51,578 nucleotides of DNA, taken from contig NZ_LIGI01000001.1 of assembly GCF_001273955.1 (NCBI RefSeq), forward strand, positions 1,950,478 through 2,002,055, written 5' to 3'. Positions 23,275 to 31,444 of this stretch are shown one piece after another (the first letter of the stretch is position 1; each line of letters starts with the position of its first letter). Source of the DNA: Bacillus sp. FJAT-27245 (GTDB taxonomy: Bacteria; Bacillota; Bacilli; Bacillales; Cytobacillaceae). The translations under genes were made by a program, and so were the position numbers. The notes under the pieces were generated by a model. That model saw nothing but the letters and a program-made list of their open reading frames with translations, made no database searches and was not told the DNA's origin.

Positions 23275-24783
23275 ATGGATAGACAGAAAGCAATCCAGGA
23301 CTTCAAAGCGCTTGATGAAAAAATTACCCATTTCCAAAGCATAGCGGGCCTAACGGATTGGGACCAGAAAGTTATGGCTCCGAAAAAAGGGCGTGCCCAG
23401 TTCGCCAAAGCGATTGGCACATTGCGGACGGAGGCGTTCAAGCTTGCCGTTTCGGAGGAGATGGGCAGGCTGCTTGAGGAATTGACTTCGGAATCCGTGG
23501 AGCTTGATGAAGTGACAGCCGCGCAGGTTCGTGAACGAAAAGAACAGTATGATCGCTCAAAGCGAATTCCAGCTGAGGAATTCAAGGAATTTGCCATTTT
23601 GACAGCCCAAGCGAATGATGCGTGGGAGCATGCGAGAGAGCACAATGACTTCGGCCATTTCGCGCCGTACCTTGAAAAGATTGTTGCGTTCAGGAGGAAA
23701 TTCGCCGAGTTGTTCGGCTATGAAAACCATCCATATGACGCTGTACTGGATGAATATGAACCTGGCCTGACGGTGGCAAAGCTTGACCCGATTTTCGCCA
23801 GGCTGCGGGACACAAGCGTGGCCCTGTTGGAGCGGATCAAGAAATCGCCATACCAGACGCCTTCGGAAATTTTCGGCCAGAAATACAATGTTGAAAAGCA
23901 AAAGGAATTCAACCGCTTCATTTTGCCGATCATCGGCTTTGACATGGAAGCGGGAAGGCTGGATGAAACGGTGCACCCATTTGCGCAAAGCATCAATATC
24001 GGCGATGTCCGCCTGACGACAAGGTATCTCGAGAACAATGTCCGCTCCGCGCTGTTCGGAACCATCCATGAAGCGGGCCATGGCATCTACGAACAAAACA
24101 TCGACACGAAATTTGACGGGACCGTGTTGGCAAGCGGGACTTCCTTTGGCATCCATGAATCCCAGTCGCGCTTCCTTGAGAACATGGTCGGGCGCAGCAG
24201 GGCGTTCTGGAGCTATTTTTACCCAAGACTGGTTGAATATTTCCCAGAGCAGCTTGGAAATGTAAGTGAGGAAGATTTCTACCGGGCGGTTAACACTGTC
24301 GAGCCTTCGTTCATCAGGGTGGAAGCGGATGAACTGACGTATAATTTGCATATTATGGTCCGCTATGAAATCGAAAAGGCGCTCATGGCCGGCGAACTTG
24401 AGGTTCACGAACTTCCATCCGTCTGGAATAGCAAAATGGAAGAATACCTTGGGATCACGCCTGCGACGGACCGGGAAGGCGTCCTTCAGGATGTCCACTG
24501 GTCATTCGGCGGAATCGGCTACTTCCCGTCGTATTCACTTGGCAACCTATATGCCGCGCAAATCCTGAATACAATCAGGAAGGAAGTGCCTGATTACGAA
24601 GCAGCGGTTGCTGAGGGGAATTTCGCGCCTGTCATGGGGTGGCTGAAGGAGAAAATCCACCAGTACGGTGCGCTTTACAGGCCGAATGAACTGATTGTCC
24701 GAGTAACCGGCGAAGAATTGAATGCAGATTACCTCGCCGAATACCTTGAAGCGAAGTATTCAGAGGTTTATAAATTATCGTAG
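23275..24783 (+). CDS. M32-family metallocarboxypeptidase (thermostable carboxypeptidase 1-like, YpwA)
   Basis: 502 residues from ATG 23275, preceded by AAGGGGGGAA; normal M32 length. Zinc motif HEAGH at residues 265-269, with the downstream GIHESQSR segment supplying the third ligand Glu. The conserved late motifs DVHWSFGGIGYFPSY and LGNLYAAQ are intact. It trims C-terminal residues from peptides in the cytoplasm. Resembles B. subtilis YpwA. Single gene; transcription likely runs through the 21-bp repeat array to the terminator at 24996-25033. Confidence 0.93.
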   Translation: MDRQKAIQDFKALDEKITHFQSIAGLTDWDQKVMAPKKGRAQFAKAIGTLRTEAFKLAVSEEMGRLLEELTSESVELDEVTAAQVRERKEQYDRSKRIPAEEFKEFAILTAQANDAWEHAREHNDFGHFAPYLEKIVAFRRKFAELFGYENHPYDAVLDEYEPGLTVAKLDPIFARLRDTSVALLERIKKSPYQTPSEIFGQKYNVEKQKEFNRFILPIIGFDMEAGRLDETVHPFAQSINIGDVRLTTRYLENNVRSALFGTIHEAGHGIYEQNIDTKFDGTVLASGTSFGIHESQSRFLENMVGRSRAFWSYFYPRLVEYFPEQLGNVSEEDFYRAVNTVEPSFIRVEADELTYNLHIMVRYEIEKALMAGELEVHELPSVWNSKMEEYLGITPATDREGVLQDVHWSFGGIGYFPSYSLGNLYAAQILNTIRKEVPDYEAAVAEGNFAPVMGWLKEKIHQYGALYRPNELIVRVTGEELNADYLAEYLEAKYSEVYKLS

Positions 24784-24840
24784 GGGCAAATGCAGTTCAG
24801 GAAAGTAAGTGGAGTGTAAGTAAATCGGAGCTAAATAATA

Positions 24841-24940
24841 ATTTCCGGATAAAGTGGAGAAATTTCCGGATAAAGCAGGAAAACTTCCGGATAAAAAGGA
24901 AAAACTTCCGGATAAAACTGAAAAATCTCCGGGAATCGCT
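24841..24940 (+). repeat. 21-bp tandem repeats, TTCCGGATAAA family
   Basis: Five copies of TTTCCGGATAAA-plus-filler start at 24843, 24864, 24885, 24906 and 24927, exactly 21 bp apart; the last is degenerate. The reverse complement core is TTTATCCGGAA, shared with arrays at 31201 and 45734. They lie after the M32 gene and before its terminator. A frame is open through them (FPDK repeats) but lacks start signals. Confidence 0.85.
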
Positions 24941-24995
24941 AGCAGTCTGCTAGCAAACACCAACCAAACAAGTGATAAACTGAAAAATTTTCTAC

Positions 24996-25032
24996 AAAAA
25001 AGAGGGCGCGCCACTTGGCAAGCCCTCTTTTT
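24996..25032 (+). terminator. Terminator after the M32 gene and repeats
   Basis: Eleven-bp perfect stem AAAAAGAGGGC/GCCCTCTTTTT, T5. Confidence 0.9.
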
Positions 25033-25140
25033 CATGTTTATTAAAACCTCGTACAAGAAAATGATTCCAAGTTCTGAATTGAACTTTGATGTGCATATGG
25101 TGTAAAATTACACTAAACTTACCAAAGGGGTTGTGGGGCC

Positions 25141-26595
25141 TTGCGGAGAATCGTTTTTCTTGTGTCAATTTTTTATGTGCTTTTTCCATTTGTTTTATCT
25201 ATGATTGTAGGATTTCTGGTCGTTTCGGTCGGTGAAGCGGGATCATTTATCGGTATTGCCGGATTTTTAGCCGGTGGCATTGGGGCTGGCATTTATTTTT
25301 CAAAAAATGATCGAAACGATTTAAGCGGATTAAAAAAGTTCTTGCCAGTCTTTCTGCCGCTATTCCTTACCGTTTTTACGGCGGCCATCCTTATGCTTGC
25401 GACAAAAGGGCATTTCGGCAATGATTTATGGGCAGGATTCATCTTCTTGTTTTTCCCATTCCTGCCGAATAGCTTTCTAAACGTTTTGGGCGGGGAAATC
25501 ATGCTTGTCTTCCTCGCGCCTTTCGCTTATTTCCTTGGTTTCCAGGGAGCATATGTGGCTTCGGCTAAACGGAACCGGCCGAAGTGGAAATCTTTTTGGG
25601 CCGGATGCCTTTCAGTGGCGATATGCCTTGCCATTTCGGCAACAGTCCTTTGGCAAAGGAGCCAGACAGTTTTGCCATCTTATGGTTTCAAGTATGAAAA
25701 CGGCTATTCGAGCGTCGATTTGACCCCCTATTATGTCACAAACAATGCCAATGTTTTGCCAAAACTCGATGAACCGGCTACTTTTAAAATTGAAAAGAAG
25801 GAAGAAATGCCGGTTCTCGATGGTGCTGAAGCAGCCTACCCTGTGTACGCGGCATTCGCTAACGCGGTTTATGAAAATATCGCCTCCATCAATGATGGAA
25901 ACGAGAAATACGGGGAAATTGTCAGTTTTACAAATACGATTTACGCGTTTGAACGGCTTCTATTCGGCGAGGTTGATATTTTCTTTGGCGCGCAGCCTTC
26001 GGAGGAACAGAAGCGGCTGGCGGAGTCGCAGGGCAAAGAATTGGTCATGACGCCAATCGGAAAAGAAGCTTTTGTCTTTTTTGCAAACAGCAAGAACCCG
26101 ATTGATTCGCTTACCGTCAACCAAATCAAGGGAATCTATTCCGGCGGGATAACAAATTGGAGCGAAGTGGGCGGAGGAAATGCCAAAATCAGGGCGTTCC
26201 AGCGGCCCGAAGGTTCTGGCTCGCAAACCATCATGCAGATGATCATGAAAGGCACGCCGCTGATGGACCCGCTAAAGGAAGAAATCAGAGGAATGGGTGA
26301 TATCATTGAGGAGGTTGCTGACTACAGGAATTACAAGAATGCCCTTGGGTACTCGTTCCGCTTTTTCACAACTGGCATGAACCCAACCAAGGAGATTAAA
26401 TTGCTGGCGATTAACGGGATTGAACCGTCCCCGGAAACGATACAAGTAGGCAGCTATCCATATGTGGTCAACCTTTTCGCGATTACCCTAAAAGATAATC
26501 CAAAACAAACAATCGAACCGTTCCTCAAATGGATGCAAGGTCCCCAGGGCCAAAAACTTGTGGAAGAGGTCGGTTATATACCGCTTAAAAATTAG
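25141..26595 (+). CDS. Membrane protein with C-terminal PstS-like substrate-binding domain
   Basis: 484 residues. Residues 1-175 hold about five or six hydrophobic segments; residues 190-484 form a periplasmic-binding-protein-like domain of PstS type, with the typical IKGIYSGGITNWSEVGGG, RPEGSGSQT and SYPYVVNLFAITL segments. So a phosphate-type binding domain is tethered to its own multi-pass membrane anchor, unlike the usual lipoprotein PstS. Start is probably TTG 25141, with AAGGGG and GGGG stretches upstream. No pst transporter genes are nearby. It might sense or capture phosphate or another oxyanion. Confidence 0.75.
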   Translation: MRRIVFLVSIFYVLFPFVLSMIVGFLVVSVGEAGSFIGIAGFLAGGIGAGIYFSKNDRNDLSGLKKFLPVFLPLFLTVFTAAILMLATKGHFGNDLWAGFIFLFFPFLPNSFLNVLGGEIMLVFLAPFAYFLGFQGAYVASAKRNRPKWKSFWAGCLSVAICLAISATVLWQRSQTVLPSYGFKYENGYSSVDLTPYYVTNNANVLPKLDEPATFKIEKKEEMPVLDGAEAAYPVYAAFANAVYENIASINDGNEKYGEIVSFTNTIYAFERLLFGEVDIFFGAQPSEEQKRLAESQGKELVMTPIGKEAFVFFANSKNPIDSLTVNQIKGIYSGGITNWSEVGGGNAKIRAFQRPEGSGSQTIMQMIMKGTPLMDPLKEEIRGMGDIIEEVADYRNYKNALGYSFRFFTTGMNPTKEIKLLAINGIEPSPETIQVGSYPYVVNLFAITLKDNPKQTIEPFLKWMQGPQGQKLVEEVGYIPLKN

Positions 26596-26736
26596 AGAGA
26601 ATCAGTTTATTCCTTTTACTATTATTTTCTATGAAAATATTAGAAAAATATGGACACATTACCTATTTATGCTACTATAAAATAAGACTTTAGTCACAGA
26701 AATGTCATCACTTTTAAATTTTAGGGGGAATGAAAA

Positions 26737-26934
26737 ATGGATGTTGGCGGTATTGGTTATGGCTTATTGGTGCCGATTATGCTCATTCAACTTGTGTTGC
26801 TTGTCGTCGCAATCATCGACCTGATTCGGACTGAGGAGACGAACGGGCCGAAATGGGTTTGGGCACTAGTCATCTTATTCATCAGTTTTATCGGGCCGAT
26901 ATTGTATTTTATTTTCGGAAGGAGAAATAATTAA
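26737..26934 (+). CDS. PLDc_N-domain small membrane protein (YxlE-like)
   Basis: 65 residues with two transmembrane helices (about 5-28 and 41-60) joined by a polar loop RTEETNGPKWVW, and a final FGRRNN: the PLDc_N (phospholipase D nuclease N-terminal) pattern. In B. subtilis YxlE has this form and lies before YxlF and YxlG. TTAGGGGGAAT precedes the ATG. Its stop overlaps the next start by one base (TAATG), so translation is coupled to the ABC ATPase gene. Confidence 0.8.
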   Translation: MDVGGIGYGLLVPIMLIQLVLLVVAIIDLIRTEETNGPKWVWALVILFISFIGPILYFIFGRRNN

Positions 26935-27842
26935 TGCCCCTCGTCGAAATTAGCGGCCTTAAAAAGAGCTTTAAGGGAAACGAAGTCATCAAGGGGCTCG
27001 ACTTTGTCCTGAAAAAAGGAAAATGCACAGCGTTGCTTGGACCAAATGGCGCCGGGAAAACGACAACGCTTAGAATGCTGTCCGGACTAATGGAGCCGAC
27101 GGAAGGAACAATTGTTTTTCCGGATGCGAAAAGAGGGGAAGATCTTCGGAAGTTTATCGGCTATCTGCCCCAGTTTCCTGTGTATTATAACTGGATGTCT
27201 GGCCAGGAATTCTTGTCGTATGCGGGAAGGCTTGCAGGGCTTTCGAAAAAGGAAGCGAAAGAGAGAACAGGGGAGCTACTGGAATTGGTCGGGATTGCCG
27301 ATGCGAAAAAGCGGCATGTTGGAAAATATTCAGGAGGGATGAAGCAGCGGCTCGGGATTGCACAGGCGCTCATTCACCGCCCAAAACTCATCATGCTCGA
27401 TGAACCGGTTTCCGCGCTCGATCCCTTTGGCAGAAGGGAAGTACTCGAGCTTCTTGAAAAATTGAAAAACGAAACGACTGTCCTATTTTCCACACATATA
27501 TTAAATGATGCCGAGGAAGTTTGCGATGAAATCCTCTTTCTCCATAATGGGGAAATCGTTGAATCGGGAACAATGGCAGAACTGCGGGACCGCCATAAGC
27601 AATCGAGGGTGGAGCTTCAATTCAATGGGCAGGCGGCAGAATATAAAGAAGCTTTTTCTTCAGCCCAGTTTGTACAGGATATCGAGGTCACAAACGGCCA
27701 AATGAAAATTTTCGTTACTGACCTCGATAAGGCAACGAATAGCATACTGAAGATTGCGGCAAATGGGGAGTTTCCTGTTACGAAGATTGAATCCAGCAGG
27801 ATGACACTTGAAGATATTTTTATGAAGGTGGTGGGAAAATGA
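26934..27842 (+). CDS. ABC transporter ATP-binding protein (YxlF-like)
   Basis: 302 residues. Walker A GPNGAGKTT near residue 40, Q-loop LPQFPVYYNW, signature YSGGMKQRLGIAQAL, Walker B LIMLDEPVSALDP and the switch His in FSTHI. A C-terminal extension of about 80 residues follows, as in ABC-2 type exporters. It drives the permease encoded next, whose gene overlaps its end by 4 bases (ATGA). Probably exports a lipid, peptide or drug-like compound. Confidence 0.92.
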   Translation: MPLVEISGLKKSFKGNEVIKGLDFVLKKGKCTALLGPNGAGKTTTLRMLSGLMEPTEGTIVFPDAKRGEDLRKFIGYLPQFPVYYNWMSGQEFLSYAGRLAGLSKKEAKERTGELLELVGIADAKKRHVGKYSGGMKQRLGIAQALIHRPKLIMLDEPVSALDPFGRREVLELLEKLKNETTVLFSTHILNDAEEVCDEILFLHNGEIVESGTMAELRDRHKQSRVELQFNGQAAEYKEAFSSAQFVQDIEVTNGQMKIFVTDLDKATNSILKIAANGEFPVTKIESSRMTLEDIFMKVVGK

Positions 27843-28618
27843 GCCAGTTCCTAACCCTTCTGCAAAAAGAAATTCTTGAAATGTGGCGGAACTTTAAATG
27901 GGTTTGGGTTCCGATCGTATTTATTATTCTCGGCGTACAGGAACCGTTGTCAATCTATTACATGCCCCAGCTTATTGACTCGCTTGGCGGGCTTCCGGAA
28001 GGCGCGGTCATCGAAATCCCGACGCCAGCACCGGCGGAAGTACTCGCAGGCGGTATTGGGCAGTACAATATGATGGGATTCATTATTATCATTCTCCTAA
28101 GCATGAGCCTTGTGGCCGGCGAGGTGAAAAGCGGGATAGCGGCGATGATCCTGGTCAAGCCGGTGAAACACGGGTACTATATCGCTGCCAAATGGGTTGG
28201 CGCCGTACTGCTTGTTTGGGCCTCATTCTTTATCGGTTACCTTGTAACATGGTATTATACCGGGCTCCTCTTTGATTGGGTTCCGTTTGATGCATTTATC
28301 GGTTCATTTTTCATTGAAGGCTTATGGTTGACATTCATCCTGACAATTACCTTGTTTTTCAGCGCGGTGTTCAATGTTCCCGGCGCGGCGGGATTTGCAG
28401 CCGCGGCAGTTGGCATCATTTTATCACTCGTCAGCAATTCGCTCGCGCACATTCTTGAATGGAGCCCGGGGTTGCTGCCAGCATACGCTTCAACCTATCT
28501 TATCGAGGATAGTCTGAAACGAGATGGGATAATGGCAATCGTATTGACAGCCGTAATCCTCGCCATATTGCTTTTCCTTGCGATGAGGATTTTTAAGAAT
28601 AAAGAACTTGCTGATTAG
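27839..28618 (+). CDS. ABC-2 type transporter permease (YxlG-like)
   Basis: 259 residues, six predicted transmembrane segments with a large first extracytoplasmic loop (about 43-75, Pro/Gly-rich). The GEVKSGIAAMILVKPVKHGYY segment is the cytoplasmic coupling motif of ABC-2 permeases. Last gene of the yxlE-F-G-like operon; its start overlaps the ATPase gene by 4 bases. In B. subtilis these genes sit behind sigY and yxlCD, which are absent here. Confidence 0.88.
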   Translation: MSQFLTLLQKEILEMWRNFKWVWVPIVFIILGVQEPLSIYYMPQLIDSLGGLPEGAVIEIPTPAPAEVLAGGIGQYNMMGFIIIILLSMSLVAGEVKSGIAAMILVKPVKHGYYIAAKWVGAVLLVWASFFIGYLVTWYYTGLLFDWVPFDAFIGSFFIEGLWLTFILTITLFFSAVFNVPGAAGFAAAAVGIILSLVSNSLAHILEWSPGLLPAYASTYLIEDSLKRDGIMAIVLTAVILAILLFLAMRIFKNKELAD

Positions 28619-28622
28619 CAAA

Positions 28623-28665
28623 AAACAAACCGGCTGGTCAGTCCAGTCCGGTTTGTTTGATTTTT
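28623..28665 (+). terminator. Terminator of the yxlEFG-like operon
   Basis: Eleven-bp perfect stem AAACAAACCGG/CCGGTTTGTTT, 14-nt loop, then GATTTTTG. Confidence 0.85.
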
Positions 28666-28732
28666 GGGCTAATTGGTTTAGTGGTTGATAAATTCAAGGT
28701 GTTTTTTTGAAAAATAAAGGCACCCTGGCACT

Positions 28733-29599
28733 TTAAATAACCGATTTCAGGAAGCTGATTATTTCGGCGAACGCATCCTTCACCACTGGGTCGTCCATCT
28801 TTTCGTCGAATTGATGAGCGCCTCCGCGAATGGTTATCAATTTGTTCCGGACGCCCGCTTCAGTCAGTTTCCGGGACATTCTTTCGGATTCTTCATACGG
28901 AACATCATCATCCTTCGTGCCGTGAAGAAGCATTGTTGGAGGGTAATCCGCGTCGACATTCCAAAATGGCGACCATTTACGAAGCTGATTCTTCTCAAAG
29001 AGGGTGTCAACTCCTGATACATCCCCGATCCATTCTCCGGATTGCCTCCCATATAAATAAATCCCATAACGTTCAGTGATTGGCCCTACTGAAATCGCGT
29101 CCTTTTTTACAAGCATGGCCCGTAGTTCTTTTGGCACCCTGGCCATCGCCTGAAAGTATGGGCTTGGTTCAAGCGCCCAGCTGCCCGTAATGTCTCCATA
29201 CCCATAAAAGGAAACGATCGCTTTCGGCTTTGTTTCAAACGTCCCGCTTAACAGGGAAAGATAGCCGCCGGCCGAACCACCCGAAACAATAATTTTCTCC
29301 GGGTCTATTCCAAATTGGGCCGCACCCTCCGATGTCAGCCAACGCATTGCATCCTCCACGTCCTGCTTGATTTCAGGAAGTTTAGCTTCCGGGGCAAGCC
29401 TGTAATCGATTGTGAACACTGCAAAGCCAGCGTCATTGTAAAGTTTGATTTGCTCTTCCTTCATATCCTCGCGGGATCCCCAAATAAGGCCGCCCCCGTG
29501 TATATACATAATCACTGGCGCCATTTTTGATTCCACAGGATAAAAATCCCCTTTAATGTCAAGGTTGTCGGCTGTTTTGTACACAACAGTTGTTTTCAT
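28733..29599 (-). CDS. Alpha/beta hydrolase, HSL-type carboxylesterase
   Basis: 288 residues, soluble. The oxyanion motif HGGG is at 34-37 and the nucleophile elbow GGSAGG at 107-112 (Ser109). The acid is in the HGTKDDDVPYEES loop and the base His in RGGAHQFDEK. These mark the hormone-sensitive-lipase group of esterases acting on short-chain esters. No signal peptide. Start ATG 29599 with AGAAAGAAG upstream. Flanking sequence 28725-28738 contains a degenerate GGCACC-CTGGCAC palindrome. Confidence 0.88.
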   Translation of the reverse strand: MKTTVVYKTADNLDIKGDFYPVESKMAPVIMYIHGGGLIWGSREDMKEEQIKLYNDAGFAVFTIDYRLAPEAKLPEIKQDVEDAMRWLTSEGAAQFGIDPEKIIVSGGSAGGYLSLLSGTFETKPKAIVSFYGYGDITGSWALEPSPYFQAMARVPKELRAMLVKKDAISVGPITERYGIYLYGRQSGEWIGDVSGVDTLFEKNQLRKWSPFWNVDADYPPTMLLHGTKDDDVPYEESERMSRKLTEAGVRNKLITIRGGAHQFDEKMDDPVVKDAFAEIISFLKSVI

Positions 29600-29853
29600 G
29601 CTAGTTCAACTTCTTTCTCTAAAAAGTTCTTGATAAGAAATAATACTAGTATAGCAACTGTCACCTTATATGACAAAAGGTTAGGAACGCGGGACATGCG
29701 AGGGAAGTTCGGAATGCAGGAAAGGCAGCTTTTAGTTTCAAAAAACGGAATGTTTGCGGAGCGCAGGTACGTTTCGTATGATGAGTGAGAGAATTTTTTG
29801 AAGGGGAAACATACTTATACGCTTGGCCACTGTAAAATTTGGAGGTTGCAATG

Positions 29854-31077
29854 ATGGATATTTTATTCAAGCAAGTACGGCTTAAAGATGGCGAAGAACT
29901 GAAAGATGTTGCCATCAAGTGCGGAAAAATCGAAGCGATTGAAAAAGAATTGAATGTTGAAGCTGCAAGGGTAATCGAAGGCAACGGGAAAGTATTAATT
30001 CCCGGCCTTGTAGAAAGCCATATCCACCTGGATAAAGCGTTGATTGCCGACAGGCTTCCGAACAAATCAGGTACCTTGCAGGAAGCACTTTCGGTAACTG
30101 CCCAGCTGAAGCCTACTTTTTCAAAAGAAGATATTGCCGACCGTGCTGAGCGAACCCTTCAAATGCTGATCAAGCATGGTACGACCCACATCCGTACACA
30201 ATCCGAGTTCGATCCTTCCCAAGGCTTTACAGGTTTCGAAACAGTAATGGAGCTGAAGGAAAAGTACAAGGGCATCGTTGATATCCAAGTCGTTGCTTTC
30301 CCGCAGGAAGGGATTTTGAAAGCGCCCGGAACAGAAAAAATGATGTACGAAGCAATGGAGATGGGCGCGGACGTTGTCGGCGGAATCCCTTACAATGATA
30401 CTCCTTGGGATAAGCATATTGACCTCGTATTTGAAATCGCGAAGAAATACGATAAGCCAATCGACTTCCATCAGGACTTCAAAGACGGCGCTGAGGGAAT
30501 GAACATCGAGTACGTTTGCGATAAAACAATTAAAGAAGGCTACCAGGGACGCGTTTCAGTCGGCCATTTGACTGCACTTGGCGCGCTTCCAAAAGACCGC
30601 CTGCAGCCAATCATTGAAAAAATGGCTGAAGCGCAAATCAGCGTCATGAGCTTGCCTGCAACCGACCTTCACCTTGGCGGAAGGCACGACGAATACAATG
30701 TGCGCCGCGCATTGACCCCAATCCGCACACTTCGCGACGGCGGCGTCAATATGTGTATTGCCACAAACAATATCCGCAACGCCTTCACTCCATACGGAAC
30801 AGGCGACGTGATGCTGACGGCAATGCTCGCAATCCCTGCCGCTCACCTAGGCGGCGCGGATGACCTGCCAACTGTAATGCCGATGATTACAACAAACCCT
30901 GCGAAAGCTATGCACGTTTCCGGTTACGGCATCGAAGTTGAAAATAACGCCGATGTTGTCCTTCTAGACACTGAATCTGTAACCAACGCGGTCATCGACA
31001 TGCCAGCAAAGCTTTTCGTCGTGAAGAGCGGCAAGATTACCGTTGAAACGAAGAAATCCGTTGAGCTTTTCTTTTAA
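29854..31077 (+). CDS. CodA/AtzC-like amidohydrolase
   Basis: 407 residues from ATG 29854 (GGAGG eight bases upstream; ATG 29851 is also possible). Amidohydrolase TIM barrel: ESHIHLDKA carries the HxH metal ligands, FHQDF and VGHLTALG the other His. In E. coli CodA the barrel-end motif is GHDDVFDP; here it is ATNNIRNAF, so the metal-binding catalytic Asp is Asn305. Cytosine deaminase-like by fold, but the changed residue warns against assuming that reaction. A terminator follows, so it may be separate from the M20 genes downstream, though the set suggests breakdown of cyclic or N-carbamoyl nitrogen compounds. Confidence 0.85.
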   Translation: MDILFKQVRLKDGEELKDVAIKCGKIEAIEKELNVEAARVIEGNGKVLIPGLVESHIHLDKALIADRLPNKSGTLQEALSVTAQLKPTFSKEDIADRAERTLQMLIKHGTTHIRTQSEFDPSQGFTGFETVMELKEKYKGIVDIQVVAFPQEGILKAPGTEKMMYEAMEMGADVVGGIPYNDTPWDKHIDLVFEIAKKYDKPIDFHQDFKDGAEGMNIEYVCDKTIKEGYQGRVSVGHLTALGALPKDRLQPIIEKMAEAQISVMSLPATDLHLGGRHDEYNVRRALTPIRTLRDGGVNMCIATNNIRNAFTPYGTGDVMLTAMLAIPAAHLGGADDLPTVMPMITTNPAKAMHVSGYGIEVENNADVVLLDTESVTNAVIDMPAKLFVVKSGKITVETKKSVELFF

Positions 31078-31098
31078 AATAATGTTCTGAATGTGATA

Positions 31099-31122
31099 AG
31101 GCGGCGAAATGCCGTCTTTTTT
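31099..31122 (+). terminator. Terminator of the amidohydrolase gene
   Basis: GGCGGC-GAAAT-GCCGTC stem (one G-T pair) and T6. Confidence 0.75.
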
Positions 31123-31194
31123 GCAGGGTGGAGGGGTTGGGGAGCTTTTTGTAGGATGGATTGAAGTCGCTACCTCGATTATCGTTTGATTAAT

Positions 31195-31391
31195 GGAATA
31201 TATCGCCCACTTTTTCGGATTTATCGACCACTTTTCCAAGTTTATCCCCCACTTTTTCAATTATATCGAAAATTCCATGGCGGATATCGAAAACTGTCAC
31301 ATTTTAGACACGATTTAACGTAGTGGAAAGAAGACCAGGCGCGCTGTGAAACAAGAAAATTCGAGTGGTGACAGGGCACTGTTCGCATTTT
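31195..31391. repeat. 21-bp TATC array with attached intergenic repeat
   Basis: TATC cores at 31201, 31222, 31243, 31264 and 31285, exactly 21 bp apart, in units such as TTTATCGACCACTTTTCCAAG. The right end (ATCGAAAACTGTCACATTTTAGAC) is nearly identical to the end of the array near 46030. At 31356-31390 follows AAAATTCGAGTGGTGACAGG, also found near 47805. No gene is seen in the 367-bp gap. Confidence 0.8.
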
Positions 31392-31444
31392 TTGTTATAA
31401 AGATTTATAATTATATGATAATTTGTTAAATGGAGTTGTGATAT

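Noticed and set aside
23557-24498. 313-codon minus-strand frame inside the M32 gene
   Set aside because: Antisense shadow of a clear peptidase with an intact HEAGH motif; no known domain.
24775-25056. Frames across the 24.8-kb repeats (FPDK or LSG repeat peptides)
   Set aside because: They come from the 21-bp periodicity, lack start signals and overlap a terminator.
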